Source: Anisakis pegreffii
Taxonomy: Eukaryota; Nematoda; Chromadorea; Rhabditida; Anisakidae
Direction: 5' to 3'
DNA length: 64,000 nucleotides
Assembly: GCA_035041965.1 (NCBI GenBank)
Contig: JAPYMA010000307.1
Span: forward strand, 1-64,000
Part shown: positions 23,211-36,385 of the stretch, piece by piece
Numbering within the stretch: position 1 is the first letter of the stretch
Layout: the number at the start of each line of letters is the position of its first letter
Program-made: the position numbers and the translations under genes
Notes under the pieces: generated by a model
Told to the model about the DNA's origin: nothing
Seen by the model: the letters and a program-made list of their open reading frames with translations, nothing else
Databases searched by the model: none

Positions 23211-24333
23211 CACTTGCAGTGTTCTAAATAAAATTATCGATGAACTACTCATCAGACTAATGCAATCAATCCATTTGTGCATCTCATTTCGTGTCCCTTC
23301 CATTAGCATCCTCATCATGCAATCTGCGATCAGTCTTCTATTCGTTCGATGAAATCCAATTACTTATTCATATCTTTGAAATCCTTTCGTTTCACTCCGC
23401 TCTCAACAACATTCTGTATTTTTGCTTTTGTTCCTATCAGTGTGCTCCTTCTTACGGGTACATTCTATCTCCTTTTTCATTGTTGACAGTTGTTCTAGCA
23501 ATTAATTAAAACCAGTACCCTCGTTCAGCGAAAACAATTCCAATCTTCTCTCATATCTCCTATTATTCTTCACATCCATAATAACGCCACCAACTATCAA
23601 AACCCTCGCAGCCATCACAAATCGCTCAATAGTCATAACAAATGCTAATGAAGCAATCAATAGCCAACAAACCAACAAGCAACCAGTCGTCTAGATAAAT
23701 GGACAGTATTGATCCATAAGTATCATCTCGGAATCACATTCGAACCCAGCAATGAAAATTATCATTAGTTTTATATGCCAGATTACAATTACCCAAGTAA
23801 TTAAACCTGAGTAATTAATTTTCCAATTTTGAGGTTTGCCTGAATTTACCATTCCAACATCAATAGTATGAAAAATTCAAGAACACGCATCACGTTCGAA
23901 ATAAAATCAAATAACCATTCAATATGAATAGATGAATATAAAAAGGCATATAAATACGTTTTATTCATTCGTTCTTTCCTTTTATGACTAATCCTTTCAT
24001 CTCATTTCATTTTCGGCAATTGATTTTGTTATTCGAACTATTGCTGCAGCTATTAGTACCACCAATCTCGATTTATATTCCATTTTATCATTATTTTCAC
24101 CATAATCATCACACGCTGATAATTTCGTTCATTCTGAAACGTGCATTTCAACAACTTTAAGCCATTACGATTTGCATTTCCCATACAACTGTTCGCAGAT
24201 ATTTTTGTTGATTTGTGTAACATGTGAATATTACGCTTTTATTTCAATTGCAGGCACTTGACATATGAATTGTTCAGCATCATCAAACGCACAAAATGTT
24301 GCAGTTTGAGATTATGGCTAAGAGTCGTTCTAG

Positions 24334-27300
24334 ATGCAGTCATCATCATCGCGTATTCATACAGATACACTGTTTTGGAGAATGTGGTGCACTTTGTTAA
24401 AGTTATTTGTAGTCCTATGCTCAGCTCTGATCTTCACAACTCACGTGCGAAATCGTTTTTTTTTTCATTATTTTCATTATCTTCTCATCATTATTGTTCA
24501 TGGGTCGGATACTCTTTCTTGTTTGGGATAATTGAATTTCTATTTCGATAGCTCTGAATGAAACAGTAAGACAGGTCGGTTAGTGCAGCTTAGAATTTTG
24601 ATTTAATTCTTGCTCAGTTTCTTAATTGATGTTACTGTTTATGACATTTTGTGATTTGAGGTGTTAATGTGGTATGGAATATTTCGAGATGAGTTGAGAA
24701 ATGATTTTCAACGAGTGAAAAACAGACTTGTTTCGTTGCAACCCCATCAACAATTGCTACTGCAGCAGGAACATCAATCTGATGTGATATCAGCGAATTA
24801 TTACCGCACAGATCGTGTTCTGGAGCAACTTGCCTTGAAACCATCCAAGGTTATCACATTCATACCTTCGAATCCCTCAAGAGTCTCGTTTCCTCTTTTC
24901 ATCGCTCATCAATTTCAGTTGGCATCTCAGCCAGTTCTTATTTATCATCACATTGAAGACACCAGTATCAATGCGATATCTGGATTTGCGGAATTCGAAC
25001 GAAACCAGTGTCTTGTAAAAAACTGCTTCTTAACTACATTCGGTTGGTTAGCTTTACTTGGATATGATATAAAAAATGATGACATGTAAACGAGTGTTGA
25101 GTCATTTCTAGAGCGTCATCAAACGAAAGCGCACGTTGTTTTGCTCAGTGCGAGATCGTCAATGTCAAGCGATTATCATAAACCACATGGACAAGTGTGG
25201 ATTTTGCAACTATTCGAAAGTCCTGAAAATACAGATTCGTTGAAAATGTTCAACGCCAAGGTGCTGTTCATCGATTTGGTTTTCTATTCGAGTGCGATGA
25301 CTGATTTAATGAATTTAAGATCAATTATACGGCTAGTTATCGTTGGGATAGCGACATTGTTACACCTTATTTGCGGTGGTGGCCCAGTTCAACCTTAAAA
25401 CTGCCTATGAATAACGATCGCAATGCTAACCATGCAAGAGGTAAAACCAAAAAAGTCGCCTGGTTTGTATCGCATTGTGTAACTAATAATAAACGTCGAG
25501 AGTATGCAAACCAGTTACAATCTTTTATACAGGTGTGTATGTCAGTGCGATATTGCACTCCCTTTTCATTGCATTTATTTGTTAGGTGACTTATTTGTCC
25601 AACAAGTTATTACTTCGTCATTCACTTCATTCCTTTGATCAGCAGCATATTTTTCGTCATCTGATTGATGATGAAACAGCTCTGCTCTCAGATCATCTTC
25701 TGTTTTATTTTAGGTTGATATTTATGGCGACTGTGGTGATCGAAAAATCAGTCGGCAAGAGGGTTTTCGTATACTCAGAAGTGACTATAAATTCTATCTT
25801 TCGTTTGAAAACAGCAATTGTCGAGACTATGTCACAGAAAAGTTTTTCACAAATGCCCTCCTGTAAGAACAATTTTTGGTGGATTTCAGAGAATTTTGAT
25901 TGTTTGAATTTTTTTTTTCAAATTCACTTAATAACATCAATCAACGCCTACTAGACATTATAACGCATAGCTTTGTTTCCCAACCGTTTTCGAGCGGCGC
26001 CCCCTTCGGATAGAAACCTTTTGGGTCATTTTGCTTGGGAGAATCTATGACATAAATTGTATTAAAACAGTCACATTTGTTGAAAGAATAGTTACCTTCA
26101 TGTTATCGTCGTTAGTTGTGAGCTTCAGAGTCGAAAAACGTTGAAGCCTGAAATTGAAATCTTCTTTCGTTTCAGAATAAGCACAGCAATTATCCAATAG
26201 TAATACGCGTTTTTGCTACGACTTCATTTCAGATAATCTTTGTCTGATTTGAGACACAAATTCCTCATGGAACGAGTTCCTAAAAATTGTTGTACTACTC
26301 CAAGCTTTCTAAGTTACCCGAATCGATATTTTTGGGGACATTCTGGTTTTCTGTGGCTACTATTTGCAGACAGGAGAATTCCAAATAGGGCGGGGTGTTA
26401 CTTTTTCGTGGGTTACTTTGTTTTTGTGCTTAATATTTGATCACCAAAATATTTGTCCATCAGTAGGTGACTGGGAGGCAAACACTTCATGACAATACAT
26501 CCGTGAAACTTTGTACATGTACTAAAATTATACAAAGTACTGGGGGACCGCGTTTTCTAAAAATGACTAAAATGAACGTTTATTGCATGGACAATAACTC
26601 GTCTGTTCAAGAGACTTCATCAGTTGTTTGATTTTAATCTCCAAAATGTTTCCCAAAGTAAAAATCAACCCTTTTATCGTGAAAAGGTGGAGTTGCTTCG
26701 AAAACGAAGGGGTCTGAAGTGGCGGAGGACCTCTAAAATGGGTCTCGGATCCCGGATTTTGCAGTGGAAACCAAGGGGAGGACTGCCCCCTCTCCTAACT
26801 CTAGTCGTGAAACAGTCAGCTCTAAGCATTGCTAACATATTACGTAGGTAGCATACGGGAGACACCAACATAGGACTTTCGAAGATTTCAAAAAAAAAAA
26901 AGAAAAATGTTCACCACTCGTTTGAGTGTGCTTAATGCCTCTGAACGAAATCAATGTTGATAGCACCCCTTTCCAAAACAACGAGACCCACAAAGGAGGC
27001 ACTAGCGTTAATGTTAGGAAACAATGAGATAGTGGGCTTCATTCTGAATCGACTGAACTATTTGTTGCAAATACCGACGAAAACTTTTCAATTCTAGTAA
27101 CAATGTGATTCCGATTGTAATGGGTCCTCCGAAGCAATTTTATCAGCGTATTGCACCTCCAAATTCGTTTATTCACGTTAACGACTTCGACGGACCAGAA
27201 AATTTGGCCAGGTAGGTGAATGAATACAAGCTAGTCGATCGATATCATGTAATGCTGGGCATAAATAAACTTCTGCGAAAGTTATTTTTTCGATTTGTTT

Positions 27301-27934
27301 TAGTTGACCTGTTACTAACGCCGTAACGGAAAATTCCGTTAATAAGTTTATCAGTTCATTGATCACTATTTGCAAATGTCACTTAAAATTAGAGATCGCA
27401 CTGTGGGCCCTTTCGAAAGAATCCTCATCACGCAGTTTGCTTTCATAAGCTGATCTCATTAGGCCATACTCCGCAATTCTTTTTAGGCCAATAGTGCCTA
27501 ACTATCGATTTCGTTGACTTTCTTTCCAACAAAAATCGAGAATAATCTTGGTCTGGTGTCAAATTCATATGCTCTTCCTGCGGTTCTTCCTTCTGTCTAA
27601 TGTTTAACTTTGGTGGCCAGAATTTGTTAGTGCAGATTTTAATCAAGTTTACCAATATCTATCTCTTTATGGATTTCAGAATGAGAAGATAGGCTGTTAC
27701 ATGAATTTTTCCGTTGAAGAACAGTTTCGAAGCGTCGTTTACAGGTACTTACATGAAATTGATCGTAATGACACGATGTATAACTCGTTTTTCGAATGGC
27801 ATCGGAGCGGTGCGATAATGGACTCGAAATTTTGGTGTCGACTTTGTGCAATTGTACAACAACCACCTTTCAAGTATTATAATGATATCGATTCATGGTG
27901 GCATAATCACTCAGACTGCGCTTCGTCAACTTGA
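24334..27934 (+). CDS. GT10 alpha-1,3-fucosyltransferase (type II Golgi membrane enzyme)
   Basis: Exons: 24334-24444, 24661 to about 25.04 kb, about 25.10-25.26 kb, 25320-25532, 25714-25862, 27098-27211, 27745-27934. The family transfers fucose from GDP-fucose to GlcNAc in alpha-1,3/1,4 linkage, in the Golgi. Exon 1 encodes a short cytosolic tail and one membrane anchor (LLKLFVVLCSALIFTTH). The lumenal catalytic part shows the GT10 hallmarks: NYTASYRWDSDIVTPY, KTKKVAWFVSHC, the YANQLQSFIQ/VDIYGDCG junction, then FYLSFENSNCRDYVTEKFF (the signature that contacts the donor), NNVIPIVMGPPKQFYQ, PPNSFIHVNDFDGPENLARY and a C-terminal Cys-containing region (SKFWCRLC). The phases are consistent except at the exon 2/3 join. 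A 1.2-kb intron before exon 6 holds repeat-like sequence. The family is clear; the exact acceptor glycan cannot be inferred. Confidence 0.93.
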
Positions 27935-28130
27935 TGAGTGCTACTTTACTTTCGCCTAATTATTAACTTTGCAGTCGACTTTTCAGTCGTTTTCACTAGC
28001 CACACATTTTTGTCATAATTCAAATGTGTCCTCATCAAGTGCCATTCTTGCAAGTCGTTTACGTACGTGGATGTATTTGATATATAAAAATTTATCGTTG
28101 TTTGCAGTAATCGAACAGTAAGTATGTGCT

Positions 28131-28136
28131 AATAAA
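28131..28136 (+). terminator. Candidate poly(A) signal, fucosyltransferase
   Basis: AATAAA lies about 200 bp after the TGA of the fucosyltransferase and before the convergent FRS2-like gene. Position and sequence are plausible; nothing else confirms it. Confidence 0.45.
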
Positions 28137-28413
28137 ACGATTAAAAAAAGATTTGCAGAAGCTGTTAAAATAGAAAAACCATAACACCCCATATGTTTGT
28201 GTACATCGATTTCATAAAAATCAGTTCATGAATATATACAAACAAAAATTATTGCAAATTTGGAATTAAAAACGGAGGTCCGAATGTGAGTGTGACTTAG
28301 ATGGCTTTCGCCAGATGTGCCTTGAGAAGAATCTTTTAGTGCTGATCGAGTTCGTTCGATCATCTGAAAATAAGATGGACATGAGGACAAGACAAACAGA
28401 GATGAATAGGCGA

Positions 28414-31400
28414 TCAATGGATGCAAAACTGACCGCTGTTAATATTTCGTTTTGAACGCGAACCAAGAGAACGATCCGATGCATATACACTTTGAGTGAT
28501 CAAACGCTGCTGCTGAGGAACGTGTCTCTCACGTTCTTTCATCATATCCGCTTGTGTCTTTAAAGTCATAATTGAACCTCCATTCTGATCAAACGTAAAC
28601 ATTCACTCACCTGTGTGGCAGCCATCGTAGCAATAGGATCAATTTGAGTGTAAACTGTATGAGCTTGATGAATCGATGATATTGGTGCTGATTTTTGAGA
28701 CGACGGACGTACCGACGATGAAGTATTGGCAGATATCGATAAGCGTGTATTATTATTTGATGAAGGTGAAACAACTGTACAATAACTGCCCTGCAACGGA
28801 CGGCGCACTGTCGATGTGTTGACAGATGTAGTTGATTGTGATGGCAAATTAACACTTTCATCAGTTTTTGATCGAACAGTAGCTTCATCATTCACTTTCT
28901 GTTGTGACTGACGCAGTTGCTAGAAATAAACATTATGCAATGGGAATTCGAATCGTGTTAAACTCTCATCCCTTCTATGCTCAAATTTTTTGTCTCAGCT
29001 AGTACCAAGTGATGGGATTTTAATTTTTTTTTAAATTCAGAGCTTATTCATTGATCAAAACCTTCAATCTTACTTTGTTCTTTAGATAAGTCCTTGGTGG
29101 AAGTGGTGGTGGTTTATCGTTGATATTAGGATTTGTCTTTTGTACAGGACTATAGTAGCATGTATTGGCGGGAGGATGATGAGAATCCGCATTAGATTCG
29201 AGCTTTTCAACAGCGGCACTTGACATCTGATAGGGTTGACCCGAAGCGCATGCTTTACTTGAGAGTGTATAGCGACGAGGTTGCATCTGCATCGATGACT
29301 TTACTCTATAACACAGTCGTTATGAACAAATGTAGACATCATAAATGAATGAAAACGCACGCTGTTGAATGCAAGCCCTCAGCAAAGCTGGAATTTCTTC
29401 TGTCTGCTTCAATCAAACGAGCTCGTCCTTTATTGACAGCAGATTCGAGGCAGTCGAATACAGCTGGTAAAGGTGATTCCGCAGCCGCATTGCCTGGATT
29501 ATAATGGTGTGTTGCCCGTTCACCATCGTATTTCTGAAATCAGTGTCTTTCATTAAACAATTGTAATATCGAATCATTTAAGGCTTATCAGGTAGCATAA
29601 ATATAACTGTATTGTAATAGCTTTCTTGTTGTAATAGCTTTCGTTGTGGACGTTATGAGAGCTGAAAGTTTGTGACATCTTTGATTTTTGCTCTCCAGAT
29701 TTCAGAAATACATTCCACTCACTCGTAAAATTTGAGATTTGATCTTTTACTCCCTCAACAGGCGACACAGTTTGCACGAAAATTCTCACACCGAATGAAA
29801 ATTTTCCCCGATAAATGGATAATGCACAACGTTCACAGATTTTAACGTCGTTTTATAAAGGAGTGCACTCATATTACAAGTAAAATATGGTAGCCTTCTG
29901 AATTATTCGGCACTATCATATATCAGACAATCAGACACGACTAATCTGGGCTCGTGTGAAAAGTTTACTGTGGGTGAAGTCTGTGAGCAACAAACAGACC
30001 ACACTTAGTTACCAGTTATAGTTAATATTGTGATATTTTTTGGCGAAGCTTAAGCAAAAGCATCAAAATATGGAAACAGATTGGATTAATGTAACCATAT
30101 AAAATCCTACTTATATTACCTGCAAAAAAGTGAAATTTTAAATTTATTCGCAAGACCATTCAGACATCGCTTCAACTCCAGGTAATTAGTATGAAAAGTT
30201 CCAATATAGGTGAAAATGGATCATATTCGAGAAAAATGAATTCAATTCTAGGCATTCTCCAGATCACTATTTGAAATATTCTGTCCAAATAATGGATAAT
30301 ATTTTGGATCTCCTACTATTCTCATGCATAAATTGATTAGTACATGCACAAGTGTAGTGAATAATCCGAAAAGAATTTTTTTTTTGAGGGTAAAACCAGT
30401 AAAATATTATGAATCTCGATATGACAATCTTTACACACCAAAAAAAATCAATCCACTTCCCTTCACAATAAAATTTAATTAGTGTTTCCCGTCGTCAGTA
30501 TAAATCTGCGACGGTTTCCTGTCGTAGTCGTGCGCGATGCGGTTGAACGTGATGTCAGTGAAAATTGAAACAGCACTTTGTTTTGTAGGTTTATGAGTAT
30601 TTTGTTCTCAACTATGATTTACATACTAATCATTATCCAGTTTCACCCGTTTCACATGTAATGTGAGTGCAAAACTTGACCCAAACAATGTGCACCTACT
30701 AAATACAGTTCATTTATTCCACAAAAACTCCACCTACAATAAGATTTCGCACGCTTAACATTGCCATCTTTAAGGGTGTAGATTATGCGACCTGATAAGG
30801 TTCAAAGAAATCACAGGTTAGCTGCGTACCGAGTAAGAGCCAGTAATGGATTTTCGTAAATTTTTCGTGAAGATATTACCCATCTTCTTCAAAGCGAATC
30901 TTTCAGGTGGTAATTTAATAAGACCTGGAATAGAGCTCGATCCTTGTAGCGACACTGTTGATGCTACATTGTCTGAAATGGGCAATTGAATAGGGTGTAG
31001 TTGAATGTGATAATCAACTTGCACATGATATGAAAGCACCGGAATAATATATAAAGCAAAACTAACTTGGAGTATTGTCAGCATTACAAACTGATACATC
31101 CAATTTGGGGAGCTCTTCGACTGCATGCGAACTCGACACTTCAAGTGCATTAGCATTAGACAGGACATGCTAGAAATAATAAAAGAAATTAACTGATTAC
31201 TAAACCCATCAAGCGGCTCGGCCTAGAAATGAGAAAGACTAACTCATGAATAAATGTATAATACCGTTGAAAGAGCAGCAGTAGTAGTGGTGCTAGAAGC
31301 TGTTGGTGATGAGACGAGTTTATCGAGTGATGCGGATTGCTGCAATTGAAATGTTTTCGTTGAACACAGCCGACGAATAGGCATACAACAAAACACTTAC

Positions 31401-32409
31401 AATCATCATCGCATTCCTATTCACTGATTTCCTCACGCCGCCAATAATTCTTTTAGCACGATCCCAATTCTCTTCTCGCGTTGATCCCGAACGTTTCACG
31501 CTTGCTTCTAAACCAACCGATCTTGAACGTTGGTGTTGAGATAAACGACTGCAATTTCACATTTTATGCAGAACATCTTTTTTTCCACAATGAAATCCAT
31601 CAGTTGATTAATAAGTTGCAATAGTGACCTTTTATCCTTGAAATCTGCCGCGTCACGACCACGGTTTCTGGTTGTTTTTTGCAGTTGTCTAACGTATTTG
31701 CCTGCTCCTCTGTTTTCATTCACAGTAGCCAATGCACCTGTGCTTGTTGCTGTTTTACAATCCTCATCCAAAACTGTTTCAACAGCACCCTATCAACAAA
31801 TCAATTGGTTATTCATAACATAAGATCGCTGAAAAAGACGACTAACCGCACGACTTGTCGGTATCAACACGGATGCTGAACAACGTTCACTGGCTGTTGA
31901 TCTAAGCGATGAATGCAAGCCTCCATTCATCGCGATACTGCTCGCTGATAAATGTCGTGCTGCAGTGCTCTTCATTGATATTGGTGTTAATCGCTGCAAT
32001 CTCTTCAGCTGATAACAACTTAAATACATCGTCACCACCACTATGCGAAAACGTACATCCGAATGAAAATTATGTATCGTTTCAGTGCCGCTTCATAAAG
32101 AGAACCAACCGCATGAAGAACGTCCAAGTTTGTATATATAAGAATAAGCCTAAGTGCAAACGGCTAGCGCAAACAACAGAAATAAATTGTAAACATTCAG
32201 TTTGAAACAATTCAAAACTGACTCTGTGTTGGTCATATTCGTTTTTGTAAACATGCTTCGGCCAACTTCCAGCACGACAAATGATTTTTCTCGAATTCAG
32301 AGACTTACGATCGGAATCATGATCAAAAATCATTGAAGAATTTATGCTATTGGCGTTGGATTGAGAAGGATTTGTTTGTTTGTAATTCAACGCTCCATCA
32401 GTATTATTA

Positions 32410-32461
<52 letters not shown>

Positions 32462-35282
32462 CATTATTATTATTATTATTATTGGTATTATTATTATCAT
32501 TATCATTATCAGCTTTAACATTTGCAGTTGTAAAAGCACACTCTGGATTGAATACACGTCTTCCATGGTGCGGGATTACATCTTCTTCATTTATATATTG
32601 ATAATTGTTGTTGTGCACAAGAGTAGAATTCGTTAAATGACCGGCAAAACAATTCATTTAATGAGCATTCAAAAGAACTATTACTTGAGTCAATTTTGAG
32701 TCGAATGTTCGCAATTATCGAATTGTTGAAAGCGTAGAGGAATCAAATGAAAGGTACAAAAGCAAGTGAGCAAGTAAAAGAAAAAACCTGTTGAAAATGA
32801 ATTGTAATGCGATGAATCGTTGTTAACATTCATATAATAGGGCATATCTGAAGCAGCACGACGAATACCACAATCTAAAACAAAACCAATTCACAGCACC
32901 AATGTCTGTCTATCGCACTTAAACACTTATACTTCTCAACAAACCATGCACTCATTCACAAAATAATGAAGCTAATCAACGAACGCTCAACTCACTCGCT
33001 TTCGTTGTTACCGTATTCCCACCCGAAATGTTCACGTAAGTTATACAGTTCTTCAATGCACTCGAAGGAGATGAAGAACCTGAAAATATGTGTTTTATGA
33101 TGTGCGTGAATGGGATAATAGTAGGAAGAAACTTGTTCATACTTTCATTAGACACTGCTTGTTGTTGTTGGTTGGTGTTGTTATTTGACGTTACGAAGTC
33201 ATAGTTGACATAGAAAGGTACAGATGATAGTCTCGTGAATTTCGGTGGTAACTGTTCATTTTGATACACTTCGTTGTTCGTTGAATGATATAAATTTAGG
33301 CCTGATGCAGCTGTTGAACAGAATTAGTATCAAAAGATGTTTGCAACGCAACAACAATAATTGAAAAAGGTGTTATGCCATGAATGCTTTCCTTCTCATT
33401 AGTGTTTCAGAGATAGTGATAAATGCAAACCTTTACGAGATAAAATTGCCGATGGAAAGGATGAGAACGATCGTTCCCTGAAAAAGTTTTCTTTTCAATG
33501 GACATCAATAAGCGGATGGTATATACTAGCACGAACAGAAAAAATCATAGTCACGATTAGTGTTTGCACGAGATCTCGGTAATACCGAATAGCGGTATTA
33601 GAAAAGCGATACCGACCTCGGGTTTCGTAGTGTCGATATTTCCGGTATACCAGAAGTCATTTTAAGTGAATTTGGTAGTATGTCGATCATGACTGGGGCA
33701 TGAATCATGTTCATTTTTGTTTTTTGTTGTAAAACGAACGTGTTGAACAAGTTACATTCCTATATTTCAGAAGCTGCTTTTCAATACCAATATCGTATCG
33801 GTATTAAAAAACGATACCGGTATTAATATCGATCTCGGTATTGAGAAAATGTTCGATACTTTGTAAACACTAGTCACGATTTTTGGATCATCAGAAATCG
33901 AATAGAGGAGGGTGGAAAAAGCTGATGAATGGTATGTGCTGCTACTGTCTGTGTGTATCGTCATTGTGCCGTTTCATTGCTTGTTATCAATCTACTAGGG
34001 TGACAATTCTTTCTATGCGGAGGGTAAGATGCGTTCTGGTCAACAAAAAAAAACAGCTCGCTTCAACTACCGCTTCAAAAGAATTCGTCTGAAAAGTCGC
34101 TAGATCAAACTGTTTTTCTATGTTTAATGTGCCGTAGTGTACGAACTTCAAATTTTGAGATTGCCTTGATATCACTCTCGGAAATGATACCATCTTGATT
34201 AACAGTAAGCAACCTCTGTGAGAGTTCATCAAAAAGGAATTAATTTCAACGATCATGCCATCCACATTGAGGTGCTTCAAGCGAAGCACTAGCGAGCGTT
34301 CACACTAACGCTTTTGAAGTAAAATTTCACAAGATTCATTTTACAGGCTAGAAAGCATCTTTTCGATGTCCGACTTTCTTTCCGTTTGCGCAGCACACTA
34401 ACATCATCAAATCAAACTAATAGAGTAAAAGCATTCAATGATGAACTAATGTAGCAACCTTCTTTTATCTGCTCATTCATTCAATCATCTTATCCCCTTC
34501 ACACTCAAATACACTAATTATTACCTTGATTCATTCATATTATTATTAATATTATTATTACTGAAGAACTGATTTTGTGAAACGCTGAGTGAAGAACCGA
34601 TTTTGTTGTTACTGTTCGTTAAATCATTCGGCCGAGTCAAATTCAGTGCCATTTGATTGCAGTATTCACTCTCCGTGGGCTGCTTTTGGCTAATATGTTG
34701 CGCTTCAATTCTAAATTTAAATCATTTAGTTATGATATGATGGAAAATTATAAAAACGGATATGAATATGAAACGGAACCAAAAAAAGACTAACGTGACA
34801 TGATTGCTTATGAGCGGATGCGGGTTAACGTCAGTAGAAGTGATCAGATGCGACGAGGTGTTCAGTTTACCCGTCGGTATCGTGTTCATCCACGCACCAT
34901 CAGCTGTTTTTCGATTCAAATATGATATCAACGAACCCTGATTTCATTTCAGTTTCGGTGATTTCATTCAGTCGGGCAATTGCTCTTTTGTATGATACCC
35001 AAACGTGAATAGACAGTAAAGGTAAATGAACATCTATACGCAAATCAGTCAGCCTAAATAAATTAATTCAACGCTAACCGGTCTCATCGACAGACTGAAA
35101 AAATGTGCTAATGGTTGGATTTGACCACAGATTAATGCAAATATACCCATATCTTCAGCTCTGCAATCAACTCCATTGAAATGCATCACATTCTGTCCGA
35201 AATTCACTTCGTCTATCTCATTTCTGTTCCAGTAACCAATAAGCTCTGCCGGATTACCTCCAACTAAAGCCAAGCGACCATC
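28414..35282 (-). CDS. FRS2: FRS2-like docking protein (PTB domain, multiple GRB2-type tyrosine motifs); N-terminal exon(s) not found
   Basis: Exons: 35282-35079, 34937-34795, 34710-34525, 33301-33143, 33079-32996, 32874-32788, ~32.63-32.309, ~32.0-31.847, 31789-31629, 31548-31401, 31339-31265, 31169-31067, 30972-30890, 29533-29361, 29305-29074, 28919-28611, 28584-28414. FRS2 proteins are membrane-anchored substrates of FGF-receptor-type kinases that recruit GRB2 and SHP2. The first exon found matches the C-terminal half of the PTB domain (GRLALVGGNPAELIGYW, CRAEDMGIFALICGQ). The long disordered region has pYxN-type sites: YCNQ, YQNE, YVNY, YVNI and YMNV. Near the end, VYTQIDPIATMAA aligns with the conserved SHP2-binding tyrosine region of FRS2, followed by a basic GSRSKRN tail. 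PPPLPPR is a likely SH3 ligand. The start of the PTB domain and any myristoylation site must lie upstream and were not identified. DOK or IRS relatives are less likely because of the C-terminal match. Confidence 0.82.
32309..32640 (-). CDS. FRS2: Asn-rich exon of the FRS2-like gene
   Basis: This frame reads HHGRRVFNPECAFTTANVKA, then a run of mostly Asn with Asp/Thr interruptions encoded by an (AAT)n tract (about 32402-32509), then MIFDHDSD and a clear GATC/GTAAGT donor. Protein-like sequence on both sides of the triplet tract supports it being translated. The acceptor is not evident, so the possible YINEE motif at the start is uncertain. Confidence 0.55.
33558..33872. mobile_element. Non-autonomous hAT-type element (315 bp)
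   Basis: The ends are TAGTGTTTGCACGAG and, inverted, TAGTGTTTACAAAG. An exact 8-bp duplication GTCACGAT flanks it at 33550-33557 and 33873-33880, the size produced by hAT transposases. The interior has no ORF and repeats CGGTATT/CGATATC-type words. It sits in an intron of the FRS2-like gene. Confidence 0.85.
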
Positions 35283-36249
35283 CTGTAAGATTTATGCATT
35301 ATTATTACCAATCCAAGCAATTTATTTAGACATGTGCATCTTTTATCGCTTCATCTCAGTGAAAGCGATAATCGAGAGATCGATAGCGAGAAAAAGTTTG
35401 TTGGTATTAAAAATGAAAAGTGACAAAACATTATTGGGGTGCATAACAACAAATTGTCCTAAATATCAACATATTTCTGAACGAAAACATTAGCTAATTT
35501 CACACACATATGCTTCAAATTCGTATTAAAAAATCAAACTATTACTACTTGAAATATCTCAAACTAATCACTCTAATTTTTATCAGTTCAATCGAATTGT
35601 CATCGATAAATCGAACTGCCCTACACAACATTTCAATCTTTTGAAAATTCAAAACTGTACGGCTCTCTTATCTTAGATCCCTCACTTCCTGCTAGCAAGA
35701 TTGTAGGAAATGTGACATTTTGATGTGGCTGTTTTGGTATGGACGCATGACTATTATTAATATAACTTGCACTTATGCGTTTATTAACCTACGTCACATT
35801 TTATCAATACGGGCATTATTATTATCAATATTACTAGTATGTCCTTGAACTCTAACATCATATTAATATCATATTATTACTCATCAATGTTTCCGAGTTG
35901 GTGAAAAAATTTAATGAAACTGCAAGTCTGAATCTGTTACCAAGTATTTTGGTCGAGCTGTGAATTTTAAATAAAAGAGAAAACTGTTGCTATAACAGTT
36001 TTGCTTGTTGTTATTCATCGTTACATAGTGCCATTTGTTAATATTTGTCGTTATTTATAGCGCAACAAAGCGACAAGCAACTTCAATTTGCCAGTTTTGT
36101 TGGAAGGGGAAAAATATGCAGATATTTGCATGAGTATGGCAGTTGGTATGATGTGATGCCAATTAAAACGAATAATTTTAGTATCAATTCAGTGAAGAAC
36201 AAGAAAGAAGGAAGCATACGTGGATATGAACTCGAATCTCGCGATTGAT

Positions 36250-36385
36250 TAGGTGGCTAGCACGACTGGACGGCGGTGCTTCAATAAGCTGCGCGTAGAA
36301 CATGGCGCCTGAAGCATACACATCTTATTGATGTACATCAACGTTACGTTTGTGCTCTTCGGTGGATACCTCTCCAGTTCTGGGT
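36250..36385 (-). pseudogene. Possible protein-kinase-like remnant
   Basis: One reverse frame reads DDPELERYPPKSTNV and the next reads DVYASGAMFYAQLIEAPPSS after an in-frame stop. Together they resemble the APE to DVYSFG part of a tyrosine-kinase or guanylyl-cyclase kinase-homology domain. The frame change and stop make it non-functional as read. The match is short and judged by eye. Confidence 0.25.

Larger units (their letters stand above)
21334..24333. other. Intergenic region between TOM1 and the fucosyltransferase
   Basis: The two genes are divergent here, so both promoters must lie in this interval. I recognise no regulatory motif. An imperfect inverted repeat lies at 22.07-22.23 kb. 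A possible coding remnant at 22.86-23.21 kb is listed separately. The rest appears non-coding. Confidence 0.5.
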
